Positions 11,889 through 30,701 of a stretch of DNA of 64,000 nt are shown here, piece by piece (position 1 is the stretch's first letter; every line of letters begins with the position of its first letter). A program made the translations under genes and the position numbers. This stretch comes from Erigeron canadensis. Its lineage: Eukaryota; Streptophyta; Magnoliopsida; Asterales; Asteraceae. The stretch covers positions 4,712,649 through 4,776,648 of the forward strand of contig NC_057763.1 in the NCBI RefSeq assembly GCF_010389155.1. Reading direction: 5' to 3'. A model generated the notes under the pieces. That model worked only from the letters and a program-made list of their open reading frames with translations. It did no database searches and was not told the origin of the DNA.

Positions 11889-14815
11889 TTTTATTTTTTT
11901 TTTTATTCTTTATTTTCACTGGGATTTAACAGAATACAGTAATATATAACTCAATCACGCAGTCATTGATGATCAACAATTACTTTATACTAACTTCAAA
12001 TATAACGAAATTAAAGTCAAACCTCAAAAATGTAAAAAAATAAATGCATGCACCAGTAGTCATAATTAATATATCAGTTATCAATAATGAATGCATGCAT
12101 GCATGCATGCAAATCACACGCTTCTAAATTCGGAACTAGCTCCTTGTGTTGTAACTTGTAACAGCTTGTTATGATTCCCACATCCTCATGTTAAGTTTAT
12201 GATTGTATTTTTCTAGCATCATGGTTGCTTAGTAATATTATAGAAAAAATGATTACTTAACCTAACTTATATGTCTAAAAATCAATCTAAAATCTTACAA
12301 AAATGACATGTGTACTCCACTAATTCTCTTTCCTTTCCCTGATTTTTTCACATATCATCATCTTACTATTAGACATATATTTAGACATACCAATTAGGTA
12401 GATTTATCATTATCCTAATATAATACATTGTTACGTTCAAAAAAATAAAAAATACATTGTGTTTCTAGATTCTATTTATTTCTAATGCAGTATATATATA
12501 TATATATATATATATATACGATTTTGTATGTGTACGTATATTCCGTCAGTTATTAGCTAGTGTGTAGAGTATTAGTTTGGCTCTTAATATTATATATATA
12601 TATATATATATTAGCTTGGCTCTTAGGGATGAAATTCAAGGTAACCAAATATCTCTCTATATAGATAAGTTTTTTCCTGACAATTCTCTTTTTTGCCAAC
12701 TAGGTTTGTTTTAAAAATTAATCTTAAATAGCCACTAAAAAAGCCAAACACAAGATTAAAACTCTTCACCTCTAACTTTTATTATTATACACAAACCACG
12801 TAATCTAACTTAATATTTGTTTATATTTTGCAAACTACGGTACATATTTATTGAGTAGTTACCTAATTAAAAGACATTGATATATATTGTCGATCGATCT
12901 TTGTAACTTATCACTTTCTATTTTCCTTTGTATTTAATTATCTTTATACTTAGAATATAATATACTTTAATATAATATAAAACTGGATTATATTGATAAT
13001 TACATCTAATATTTTACTAATCGGTTATATTATCAATATTAAATTAGATATTTATTTTATCAATTTCACACATATATATTTTTGATATTTAAATATATAT
13101 TTGTAACTTATCTTCATATAACTAATATTCCGTATTTTGATAATATATGAGCGCAAAGATGTTTATTTATGCTTTAGACTACATCTTTTTATTAATTCAA
13201 TGATAATTATCATTGTGTCGTTTTTAAAATAATAATAATGATCATTGTTTTAAATAAGATTGTTTTTTATATTATATATAATATATATAGGTAATAGAAA
13301 AAGAATTTTATGATTTATAAATATTTACGTTTCATTAATCATGCTAAAACATATTTGATAAGTATATTATATATTTCTAAATTATAATTTTATTATTTGT
13401 ATCAGTTATAAATTAACTATTTTTTATACTATCATAAAGTATGAATAATAATGTAATTATCAGTTAATTATATATAGTTTACGTTCTTAACCAGTCTCAC
13501 ACAAGGTGCGGGTTTAATTTAGTAGTTTATATTTGTGGTGCTTACAACCGAAGATTGAAGAAACAACAATTATTATATTGTTTCTATTGAATTCTTTTAG
13601 ATTGGTTTTTTTTTTTTTTATGATCGACCACAATGCACGATGTATTATATTAGGGTTGATAATAATTAGGGTTGGTTAATACTTAACTACAGTTTCATGA
13701 GTTTTACTAAATCAACACTTAACACCCCTCTAAATTTATTTATTTATTAGATAAATAGTCATCTCTAGATAATTTCATTTAATAACATTTAGCATAACCT
13801 ACTTAAAGAAAGACCAACTTTGACTAGCGATCAAGGTCAATGAAAACAACTTAAAAGTTTGGGATGTTATATCGATCTCCCTATTTTCTATCAATAACAT
13901 TCAAATATTTTAAAGTTGACAGTCCACGAATACAATACTTGTATATTATTAACTAGGCAAGAATGTAAATAATGTTAAGTAAAGAACACAAACAAGTGAC
14001 AAGTTCAAGTATGCAGATTTACGCAAGTCTAATCATATGTATCTTTAATTAAACAGAGAATACATAGTCAATATTATAACTTGTCTTATAAGAAAATAGA
14101 TGAACTAACAATTGTTTAAGTTTTAGACAAACTAGAAAACTTAAAACAATTTTACAAGGAAATAAATAAGTGACACACACTTTCAAGGTGACAACACAAA
14201 GTGTTTTGTTGCGGTTGTGCTGCCTTTTATAGGGAGAAATTAGGGCAACACGACCTTCCGTTGATAGTGACTGATGGTGGTTGTCGACGTCTCATTGGCT
14301 CGAAGTACTTGCATGCAGAAGCCTTTGTCTTCTATACCAAATCGGGTATGAGAGAGAACACCCTTGTCTTTGGACCACCTGCATCTTTTCCTTACAAGGT
14401 AAAATACAGTTGGATAAACCACTATGTGACTCTTGTCTTATTCTTGTTTGAATTCTTCTCGTCTTGACTTACAAATTGGAAAGGAACCACCCGCTGATAA
14501 GAGTCACTGGACTCGCTGACAATATACGTCAGCGACCAAGTCTGGTCAGCGAATCCTTGACTCAACAAAGGTATATTGAACATGTATTGTGTAGCTTAAT
14601 TTTGAATTTTGTTAATTGTAGTAAGTCGTTATTTTGTCCAAATCTTGCTACATACAATGTATATTTGTTTCTTACAGTTTGGAACACTATTCTCAAGTAT
14701 TTAATTTAACAATGATAAATTGGAAACCAGCTAGTTATTCAATAGGATGAAAATCCATTACACGAATTGAACAACAAAACAAATTAATTGGTACATATAA
14801 TGAACAAAATTAAAA
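11889..14815. other. AT-rich intergenic region upstream of NF-YB
   Basis: The promoter of the NF-YB gene is expected in the first part. Otherwise AT-rich, with (TA)n tracts at about 12490-12519 and 12592-12610. Short frames at 14201-14709 have no recognisable domains. A stretch near 14464-14560 resembles one near 23490-23590, suggesting a dispersed repeat. Confidence 0.5.
12091..12110. promoter_or_regulatory. RY-motif array (CATGCA repeats) upstream of NF-YB
   Basis: Five tandem ATGC units create overlapping CATGCATG (RY) motifs about 205 bp upstream of the NF-YB start codon, with another CATGCA-type site near 12043-12050. RY motifs are bound by the B3 factors ABI3, FUS3 and LEC2 of the seed maturation network, the same network in which LEC1-class NF-YBs act. 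The motif is seen directly. Its regulatory role is inferred, since a simple tetranucleotide repeat could also arise by slippage. Confidence 0.5.
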
Positions 14816-14817
14816 TA

Positions 14818-15367
14818 GGGTATACCAATAAATTAAAACAGGATTGATATATTCTTAAAATGACACGTGGCGTAATTTTTAATCGACGCATATCTTTTTA
14901 ATTTATTTATTTTGTTAATAAACTTTTTGTTGTATATAAATTCAATTTCCTTATTAGATTGACAATTAAATTCTAACTTTTGGCTTATTAATACAAAAGA
15001 CATTATAACTATATTTCAATTGATCATTTTTCTCATTAATAAATTGTCTTTTATTCTTTATTACATAAAGACTTCAAAAAATTTTACGATTTGAAATCAC
15101 AAGGTTATTTGTTATCATCTACTATGCTTACAAGTTTCGATTTTGATGTGATTCTAATTATTTAAGGCAAATCCAAAACTTTAACTAAACATATACTCGT
15201 ATTATATCTATCATTACTGTTTATTACAATATATCTTCGATTATCGATTTACTATAACCACAATTTATTTTATACGCACAATGCATGTATTATGTATGAG
15301 GCTTATTCGAATTTATCTATGATACAATCTATATAGCTACCGTACATTGTACGGGTATTAAGACTAG
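14818..15367 (+). mobile_element. Nonautonomous Helitron (family 1), plus-strand copy
   Basis: The 3' end has the Helitron layout: a hairpin CCGTAC-ATT-GTACGG (15340-15354), about nine bases, then CTAG at 15364-15367 followed by T. The body, including an ACACGTGGCGTAAT-type stretch near the left end and an AACTAAACATATA stretch, is similar over several hundred bases to the reverse complement of 45.80-46.26 kb. The two share both ends approximately, which supports the boundaries. The 5' end is approximate. No coding capacity was seen. Confidence 0.7.
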
Positions 15368-15656
15368 TAGATAAATATATTTAGGTTCACAACAGGTTTT
15401 TTCTATCAATAACCCTCTGTACTTCTTAGGATGTGCTACGATAAATTAAATTTAGACTTACAATTTTCGTACGTTGTTATGCGAAAGCATCTAAATATCA
15501 CATATACCCAATTAATTTTTGAAATATTAAAAATTTAAACATATCATAATTACCTAAATAATTAAATTTAATCAATATAAAAGATTAAAATTCTTAAAAC
15601 TATCAAATGACATTTGCAAATTACATTTATGCTCTCTTTTATCTGATCCCCAATTA

Positions 15657-15660
<4 letters not shown>

Positions 15661-15695
<35 letters not shown>
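15661..15695. repeat. (AT)n microsatellite
   Basis: About 35 bases of uninterrupted AT dinucleotide. Similar tracts are at 16096-16127, 25970-26002 (in a GH9 intron) and 30669-30692. Confidence 0.95.
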
Positions 15696-15698
<3 letters not shown>

Positions 15699-15890
15699 CA
15701 ACAATCCCTAATTACATACGCGCACAAACTTCGCACCTCATTCCCGCCATTTTTCTTCCCTTAATATCGATCAAATTGATGGATGAACATGTATTTATTT
15801 GTGCAGTTGTACTCTTGATCATATCAAACCAATACCATTCTTATTCTTTAAAAACCAATTTCATCTGATAAGTTATATATATAGAGATTG

Positions 15891-16080
15891 GGTATTGTAA
15901 AACAAGTATTAAGGTAAAACAAATAAGGCAAGATCCTGACTCTTAGATTATAGATAAATTGATGCATGAAAATTCATGAAGCAATTGATGCATGATGATT
16001 TTCGTGATGTACAATAATCTTCAATAAAGAGAAACTTATTGTTTTATTTATTTTACTTTAATACTTGTTTTATTTTACCT
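15891..16080. mobile_element. Short MITE-like element with inverted ends
   Basis: The left end GGTATTGTAAAACAAGTATT is mirrored at the right end (reverse complement AGGTAAAATAAAACAAGTAT), and the match extends over about 45 bases with some differences. The element is about 190 bp with no coding capacity. No clear target duplication was found, so the superfamily is unassigned. Confidence 0.6.
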
Positions 16081-16094
16081 AAAACCTATATATA

Positions 16095-16128
<34 letters not shown>

Positions 16129-16421
16129 CGAGCATGGTATCCGCGCGTTGCGACAGATATCATTGACATAGTTTCGGTTGTTGTAATCTTAAAATCTTTT
16201 AATATTGTTAATTACGATCTCCTCTTGATCTTGAAATCTTTTAATCTCATTAAAAACATACGACTTTTGCTTAATTGGAATCCATATGAATAAATGTTGT
16301 ACCTCCACAATTGCCGATTGGATCCGCCACCGTTGTCGTTACGTACCGCCACCACCGCCATCACTCTTATCTCATTGTCGCATCGCATGGATATTTGTCT
16401 AATATTAAAAAAAAAAAACAT
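16129..16421 (-). mobile_element. Helitron 3' terminus (family 2), minus strand
   Basis: Read on the minus strand, the sequence CGCAACGCGCGG is followed by ATACCATG, CTCG and T (CTCG at 16129-16132). The same GC-rich hairpin plus CATG..CTCGT ending occurs at 41.85-41.89 kb, where the element is complete. The upstream body includes a (CCACCG)-like tract near 16325-16365. The left boundary is clear; the right one is arbitrary. Confidence 0.5.
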
Positions 16422-17883
16422 GCCAATTTGATAAACTGGTTATTGAGTAATCATGTTTTTACCTTTTACCTCTAAACTTTTTTGTTTTTACTTTTTACCT
16501 CTAAAAGTTTACAAATATATACAACTTTTGTAGACTTTTCAATGTTTCATCATTCAGAAACCACTCCATTCAATACGGTTCTTACTTTTTAAAGATGTGT
16601 AATTGCTAATTATAAGGATTATTTACATGATAGTAGACTACTTAAACAGATTTAACTATATCGAAATTTGTTTGAAAAACAAAATAAATAACTCAATAAA
16701 TTTTTAGTGTCCTTCGGCTAAAAAGTTCCAAAGATTTGATGAGATATTCAATAGTTGTGTGTGTTTTAGGGTATAGAAAAGACACATATTAATGTGTAAT
16801 GTGTCTGCTTTTGATGAAGGATATTTATTGGAAAATATCAAAAACATAAAATTGCATGTCTCAAATTTTGTAAACTTTCTACAAGGGTGGATAATTTTTA
16901 ATAGAGAGTATAGATATATCTTCTTATGTTGTTTTTTTATTTTCTATTTTTTTATTTTTTTATTTTATTACAATTGTAATATAAATGTAATTTGTAAATG
17001 TAATTTTATAGTTTTAAGAATTTTAATCTTTTATATTGATTAAATTTAATTATTTAGGTAATTATGATATTTTTAAACTTTAACAATGATATTTTTGATA
17101 TTTCAATAATTAATTATTGGGTAAATGTGATATTTAGATATTAGATGTTTAATAGTGCAATTCAAAAAAATCATGGCAACTGCATAGACAAGCATCTTAA
17201 TACACCAAATATCTGATCCATATACTTTTAGCTATTTGGAAATCGATGGGATTTGCTGCACCAATAACATCTAAAAAACTATTTGGACTGGTGTAACTCG
17301 CTGAACCTACAACATTTGAGGTTGTTGCATATGCTGAACTCGGTACGTCATTTTTTTTATCTTCAAATCGCAAACCCAAGCGAACCTGGGTCGTGTTCGT
17401 GTTCGCTTAAGATAAAAATGTGTGGCTCTTTGATCGAATTATGTGACTATGGTCTAGGTCCATTGTTCTTATTTTGTTGCAGTTGTGTACATATGCATGA
17501 TCGTTGTAGATGGCCTCTATTATTACATGGGCCCGAATGCTAGAGATCACAGTTTCAAAAATTGTCAAAGGTAATTGGTGACTTATCGAGGATGAGTCTT
17601 ATGCAGTGTTCGCTCCAGTACGAAGTCGGTACGTACATGAGACCGCAGGTCACACCCATTTACTTTTGTTACTTTTTTTTATTATTATTATTATTAATGA
17701 GATAGCGTAGAATGAAAATGGGACAAAAGAAATGGTTTTGGATTAATGTCAATTCTGAAACAATAATTATCGCTCTAATAATGATCTATTTCTACATATG
17801 CTATATATGACCCACATGAGGACAACCCTAACTTATTAGAGTTCAATTCTGTATAATTAAGCTTCTATATATTCAGATGATCA
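16422..17883. other. Intergenic, 3' flank of GH9 copy 1
   Basis: AT-rich sequence with no recognised gene. Short frames at 17197-17543 show no family features. The 17.84-17.88 kb part is the 3' flank of the endoglucanase gene. Confidence 0.5.
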
Positions 17884-20888
<3,005 letters not shown>

Positions 20889-22027
20889 TTAGAAATAGAG
20901 GAGGTCCTTTACGAACAAAAAGATTTTGGTGTTTTTTTTTTTTTTTTGGCGGGAAGGATTATGGATGAAATGAGTGTTAATTAGGTGGTTACAAAGATTA
21001 GAGATATTTACTTGTAACCAATGGTTCAAAACAATGACCCATTTTTGTGTATATGTTTCTAATTAATTAAGGGATCGAGTAAATTAATTTGAAAATGCGA
21101 TATTCGCACATAAGTCCCAGATCCATGTCCTACCATTCATTTAGTGCACGTGACAACTTTTCACCTCTATTTGACATATGACGAAGTTGTTAGGCATGTG
21201 ACTAATTTTTAACTTCTAATAATTGCCATATGATCAAGTTTTCAGAGTGCTAGAAAAAACCAACACCATAGCATTAGCCACTCCCTCTTTAGTTTTTAGT
21301 ACACAATAAAAAAAGAAAAAAAGAAAAAAGAATTAACTTGTTTTGATACTTAATTTATCATGAGGAGTTGAGGACCCAACGTTTTGGGCTGATGGGTCAC
21401 CTGATTTTTTACCGGTTGATTATCATATGGTCTCCATGACAGATTAAATAATAAGATTTTTCTTTTAAATTTTCTTTAATAGTGTTTCAGCAGAGACTTG
21501 CAGGGAACAAGATGAAAGGATACAAAGAAATTTTGGGTCATCCATATATATAGTTATACCAACATATTCGACGGCACAATTAATCAAACAATATAAAATG
21601 AATTCACTAAAATGATCACTTCATCAAACAATATAAATCTGAAGTTGGATTAACCTTGTATTGCAACTGTATAATCACATTTCTAAATCAAAACAAACCT
21701 TTATTAATTGCCCATCCATTTTAGTTATTAAATGCAGGGACTAATGTAGAGCACAAAAAAATAGCTGGCGACTTAAACACAGGGTATCTAATATCTAATG
21801 ACAAAGATATCAACTTAACGATATACCAAGGGGTACATGGGTTCAGTGTTTCCACCCACTTATTAATATTATTTTTTTTATAAAGATATCAACCTCAATA
21901 GTACGAGTATCAAACTATCAATACTTGTTAACACTAATGACAAAAATGTTTAGATGTTATGGGTTATGTTTATATTAGTTTGTTATGTTGACGATTGATA
22001 TGTCCAAATGGGTTCCTATTTACTATT

Positions 22028-22229
22028 AGGGTGTTTGGGAATGCGTTTTGAATTGATTATTTGATTATTACGTTCGTAAAACGCAAATAATTTAAAAAAG
22101 TGTTTGTGTGAAAAAGTGATTATCTGCTATGAAAACACAGTTTTGAATAAGCATATACCCACCTGAATTAACGCACAATTTATTTTGAAAACGCAAAATC
22201 TGTTTTGTAATCACAATAATAAACACCCT
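22028..22229. mobile_element. MITE with AGGGTGTTT ends
   Basis: The left end AGGGTGTTTGGGAATGCG and the right end AATAAACACCCT are inverted copies over about 9-12 bases. The element is about 200 bp, non-coding, and rich in AAAACGCAAA stretches in both orientations. Target duplication unclear. Confidence 0.55.
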
Positions 22230-22377
22230 ATGTATGTTGGATTTGCACCGAAGTGTGTTATGTTATGTTTGTTATTTTCTCTACTCTTAATGTTGTCAGG
22301 TGTTAATCGATCGATAGGTATGTATACTAAATTTTTTACAATTTTCTGCTATTCTCTCGTTTGGGTAAAGGTCCTTA

Positions 22378-22896
22378 CACTAAAAAAAAATCATTTGTTC
22401 ACACTTGGTGATAAGAAGTGTGAAAAAAATTGATGAACGTAATTACATAAAAATGTGTAGAAAAAAATTACGTGTGAATAAATTTTAAAAATTATAATTT
22501 TTTCACACTTATAAATGTGTAAACAAAATATTAACACTTAAAAGTGTGAACAATTGTCAAATCTTTGCACACTAAAGTCAATTTGTAATACATGGTTTCT
22601 TCACACTCCTCATGTGTGAAGAAAATAGGTGTTACAAATTAACTTTCACACTCTTAAGTGTGTAAGTGTGAACAATTAGCATAATTGACATATTTTTACA
22701 CACTTGAAAGTGTGAACTTTTCTTTTCTACATATATAAGTGTGTAAATATTGTGATTTTTAAAATTTTTTCACACTTTTAAATGTAAGCTATTTCTATAC
22801 ACTTATAAATGTGAATACATTAACAAAAATTTTTACATTTTTTAAACAAATTACGAGTAAAAAACAAATCAAGAAAATGACATATTTGTTGTAGTG
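22378..22896. mobile_element. Nonautonomous CACTA-like element filled with short palindromes
   Basis: The left end begins CACTA (22378-22382) and the right end is TTGTAGTG, i.e. CACTACAA on the other strand, as in CACTA (En/Spm) transposons. Flanking triplets TTA and CTA are near-matching 3-bp target duplications. The interior is a series of TTCACACTT / AAGTGTGAA inverted motifs at irregular spacing, reminiscent of the subterminal repeats that bind CACTA transposase. No transposase is coded. Confidence 0.65.
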
Positions 22897-23147
22897 CTAT
22901 GGAAAAAGTCTCTTTACCTCTGGGTACATTTCACTTCTCCCATACTTTGTTTGCATGAACCAAGCCTTGTTGTTGTTGTTTTCTGGTGGCTTTCCAAAGT
23001 CTCATGTACATTTATCACTAAAGGTTGAATTATGTTATGAGAAACCATGATAATACAATATTGATGGAACCATTATCTCATTTTGCTTCTCTAATTAAGT
23101 TGTTTTTACGTGATTAGTTAAGTCAAACATGTGTATGGTATATGGAA

Positions 23148-23441
23148 TAGGGATGAGGAAAAAAACCGTTGACTCGCGTCCGACCCGGAACCGGCCCGAA
23201 CCGATCGGCCAGAAGCCCTAACGGGCCGGGTCACGGGTTGGACGGGTCGGGCCGGGCCGAGTCGGGTGAAGGCAAAAACCGAAAAAGTGTGAAGGAAAGC
23301 CATGACCCGCCTGTGACCCGCCCGAACCCGACCCGTGTCTTCACGGACCAGGTTACGGTTCACGTTTTCATGCTCTCACGGGTCGCGGGCCGAACCGGGT
23401 TTTCACGGGTCGGGCCGGGTTTCAACCCGTGCTCATCCCTA
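23148..23441. mobile_element. hAT (Ac-like) nonautonomous element with 8-bp target duplication
   Basis: Both ends read TAGGGATGAG inward, close to the Ac/Ds terminal sequence. The element is bounded by perfect 8-bp direct repeats ATATGGAA at 23140-23147 and 23442-23449. The 294-bp interior is unusually GC-rich, made of degenerate GGGTCGGG / CCCGACCC motifs in both orientations. No transposase is coded. The intact duplication suggests a fairly recent insertion. Confidence 0.9.
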
Positions 23442-24059
23442 ATATGGAACGTTCTCTCTCTTCAATCTTCATTACTTATTTCTTTTTGACTTACAAAGTG
23501 GAAATGAAAGGTCTTGGTCAAACATACATAATGTTGACTTTTTAATTCAATGTGGATCGCTGAAGACTGACGTCAGCAACCAAGTCATCTCAGTGTATCT
23601 TATTGAATTCATTGATTGCTCGTTAATACATGTCCTAGGGATATAAGTTAGCAATACTATTTATAAAATGTTTAAGTACGTTAAAACTAAATAAATCGTT
23701 TTGGATGATACGTTAAGTTGTGAGATATTGCTATGATGCGCGCAATCTACTATATACGAAGTAATTATTATACATGTCCTAGGGAGTATATCACATGATG
23801 CATACACCAATATATATGTACAAGTTTTATTTGTAATACACAATTATGGTATATTAATCTAATTATGTGGTAAGTTTAATTTATCAACTTTCTCTCCAGA
23901 TGGATTATATATATGTTGCATGTTAAATATATCATAGCTCAAAAAATCAATTACAAGAATGAATTGAAGATTTCCTGTCAATAAAAATCTATCTCTACAT
24001 AGGTAACGACTTACCAAAAGAAACCTAATTAAATTTGACTTTTGTAACTCTGATCAAAA

Positions 24060-27327
<3,268 letters not shown>

Positions 27328-27888
27328 TCATAAAAAAAAAAAAAATTATTTATATTTTTGGTTATATATTTTTGGCGGGAACGTTATGAATTTGTTATTG
27401 GTATTGGTTGTTGAAAGGTTTAAGACCTTTTAGTTGTAACTAATGGTTTGAAAAAGACCCTTTTTGTGTATATATTTTCTATGGCTTTCAAATGTAAGAT
27501 TGCAACATCCACACATGTGTCCTAGATTTATTTATTGCCATTAATTAAAGTATAAAAACTTAAACTTACATAAAGAGAAGACATCTCTATAGGAATTTAA
27601 AAAGATCAGTACGTTACGATATGATACATACGTCGCATATGTCGGGATTGAAAACCAAAAAACAATTATCAACCAAGGTACATGATTATGCCTAAAAAAA
27701 TATTTTTTTAATGGCGAGATAAGTTGTTCAAAGTAACCCAATAACAAAAGAGGACCCGGAACTAAAAAAACGTTAGACAACCAAATTAACCCGACTATGT
27801 AGTTTTGTTCGAGTCAAGAATATATGCCTCGTGGGTGTGTCTAATTAATTGATCACTACTCTAATACGTGGATCATTGATTAATAAAC

Positions 27889-27911
27889 CTATAATAATAA
27901 TAATAATAATA

Positions 27912-27970
<59 letters not shown>
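27889..27970. repeat. (AAT)n microsatellite
   Basis: About 80 bases of near-perfect AAT/ATA repeat, the longest trinucleotide tract in the window. Shorter ones are at 39714-39741 and 55944-55967. Confidence 0.95.
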
Positions 27971-28341
27971 TAAAATTAATATAAACAGAATACTAGCTAG
28001 CTAGTAATAATTAAAGAATGACACGAACAAGATTTAGCTGAAAATTAACCTCTAGTTGAAAGGGAGCTATAATCACGCCTTCACGAGCAACGACCTACGA
28101 AAAAGTTTGAATATAACCGCTAAAAATTATTAATGAGATATAATATTTTTAAAGGTGGCTAGGTATAATAATTCTATTCTTATTATCTTTTTTCTCTTTT
28201 AATATATATAGTTGGAGATCGAGCACCTACGAGATATATATAATATAAGTAGGTAATATTTCCTAAAGTGAGATTAAAAAATCAAGACAATATTATTAGT
28301 TACTAATTGTTAAATAAATACCATATATATGAAATCTCTTA

Positions 28342-28639
28342 GGCTATACGGAGTGGGGCGGATCTCCCCCATTTCGCCCAAAAACTTGCCTGGAACATCA
28401 CCCCCCTCATCCGATTGCGCCCCTTGCCCCTCCAGGCGGAAAATATATTTCGCCCAAAAATTTCTTATAGGTGTGCCTTGTTTTCCGTGTGACCAATCAA
28501 AAGGCTAGATTTACCCCCATTTCGCCCCTATTTCGCCCACTACACCACCCCCTCTTTTTTTTTAACATATTCTTGATGATGACATGGCGCCACATGACGG
28601 ATATCTCCATCCTCTGAATATGCCCTACTCCAAATAGCC
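28342..28639. mobile_element. PIF/Harbinger-type MITE with TTA target duplication
   Basis: Inverted ends GGCTATACGGAGTGGGGC and (right end, other strand) GGCTATTTGGAGTAGGGC enclose 298 bp. They are flanked by TTA at 28339-28341 and 28640-28642. The interior repeats a CATTTCGCCC motif several times and has no coding capacity. Confidence 0.85.
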
Positions 28640-30393
28640 TTAGTAAGTATGGAAATACTCCACGTAGGTTTTTTTGATTTGGATCACTTTCCATATAGAG
28701 CATGTACGATATGGAAAGTAGATTCCTATTTATAAAACATTGTGACATATTATTTTACATTAGGGGTTTTGTTAGTCCAATTGTTAAAAGGTGCAATTAG
28801 TAAATGTGTATACTAATAATAAAGGTAAGCTTTTGATATGAATGTTTTATACATGTTAATTGTAGTCTTAAAAAACTGCATCTGACATTTTCCTTAATTA
28901 TTTAATAAACTAGTAAGAAGTATATCAATTAATTTGGAGAAGTCCACATATAAGAATGTATAGTATTAATGAATTGGCGGATTAATAGAATGTTTTTTCC
29001 CACCGTAGTCTCCTAAAAATACGAATTACATCATGACCGAAGAACATTGGTGCCGATAAGGACAAACTTTGATCATTTGAACATTTAAAAGAAATAATAA
29101 TAACAATAACATAATAATTCAATGTTAAAAAATAATAATAATGATTAAAATAATAATAATTATTAATTATGTGAAAATCAGATAGAATACTTAATTAGTT
29201 GTAGACCTATGCTTTTGTATATGATTAATTATGTGGAAATCATATACAAAATATGGTTTAGTAAATATGACCACATTAATTAGTTGCTACTTACAAGTGA
29301 ATGGAAACGCCCACAGATCTTGAACATAGAAACTTATTTTCAGCACTATGTTAAAGTGAGTACTTTTTTGTTTATAACTTATAAGTTATCAAGTGCATGG
29401 AACCCAACTACACTATATACAAGTTTCACCAGATTAAAGCTCAGTGGCATAAAGTAATTAGAATTTAATTAATTGATCACAATTTTCACAATCATAAGTG
29501 GTATACTGTGGATTCACAATCACAAATGGGAAAGATCACGTGTCGTTTTCACTCACTCAGTTACATAGATAGAGCGAATATCTCCTCACCGATCTTACAA
29601 TTTGGAGGGAATTTGGTACCCAAAAAGAAAGTACTCAATTACAAAGTGCTTTAAAGAAGCGAGCATCGTGGTTGAAATATCTGTGTACCCTATTGGGTAC
29701 GTAGGTGGCATGATGCAACGGGTATTCGGGTTTAATTTGGATCGAACTGTGTACTCTATTGGATCGAATCGCGACATTCAACTTCAGCGAAATTCAACTT
29801 TGAAAAAAATAAGAAACAAAATAAGTAATAACTAAACATAAGATATGAAACCAGCACTATCGAACAAACATTAGGTATCATTCAAGTAATTAAAAAACAC
29901 GAAAACACATTTTTAACCCTCACGTACAAGTCACATGGGGGGTTTTGACGGCCAACTAACGAATCCCCAGAAATAAGACAATGGTCGTTTTTTATCCCAG
30001 GTATGGTTCGAGTGGAATTTTTAGAATATTGGATATAATCCGCGTAATAACTAAACGTTAGGTATAAAATAGAAATATTGAGCAAATGTTAAGTATCATT
30101 TAAGAAATTAACTCTTAAATTTATTTTTTTTAGAACGGCAATTAACTCTTTTAAATATGTAAAATAATATCATAAATCTAATGATGGTATAGATTATAAG
30201 GATGTCAATTGAAGTTATAAACTTAACAAGTACTAAATAATTAACCTATAACAAAATATATTTACGAAATGACATTAAAAAAAAAGAAAAGAAATATGAG
30301 TATTAGAAGTATACGTTATGCTTTCAAAACTGTGTATTAAACATATAAAACAAAAAGGAAAACATAAGGAGATAAAAAAAAAAAAAAAAATTT

Positions 30394-30474
30394 AGTCGCC
30401 TTAGAGATTCGAACTCTCGTGGGGAACCCCATCGGGGTAGTAAAGCGACGCCTTAACCACTCGGCCAAAACGAC
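30394..30474 (-). tRNA. tRNA-Ser-like gene, possibly a pseudogene
   Basis: On the minus strand the sequence starts GTCGTTTTGGCCGAGTGG (acceptor arm and box A) and ends near AGTTCGAATCTCTAAGG (box B, T arm) plus GCGAC. It has the long variable arm of class II tRNAs (GGGG-TT-CCCC) and is followed by a T run that could end Pol III transcription. D arm, T loop and acceptor (with two G-T pairs) fold well. The anticodon stem has two mismatches next to the loop, the T stem has one, the discriminator is not G, and the anticodon position reads ACT where plant serine tRNAs of this type usually have GCT. A serine identity fits the overall sequence; function is doubtful. Confidence 0.7.
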
Positions 30475-30701
30475 TTTTTCGTCTTTCTCTCCTAAACAAA
30501 TTTATTTAAAAACAAAATTTTCGAAATTAAATTAAAACCTTCTCTCAAAAAGCAACAACTCCACTGAGAGAAAGAGATCAATCAAGAGGGAAAAGGAGTT
30601 CACAGTTGGTGCGTGCAATTGTTGATTTGATATGAAAAATTCGATCCGAAATAAAACACACGAATGAGCATATAATATATATATATATATATACATATAT
30701 A

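Noticed and set aside
14201..14709. Two adjoining short frames
   Set aside because: No recognisable domain; part of the stretch recurs near 23.5 kb, which points to a repeat.
22378..22896. Second CRISPR-like or operator-like palindrome series
   Set aside because: Bounded by CACTA and TAGTG ends with near-matching flanking triplets, so a nonautonomous transposon explains it better.
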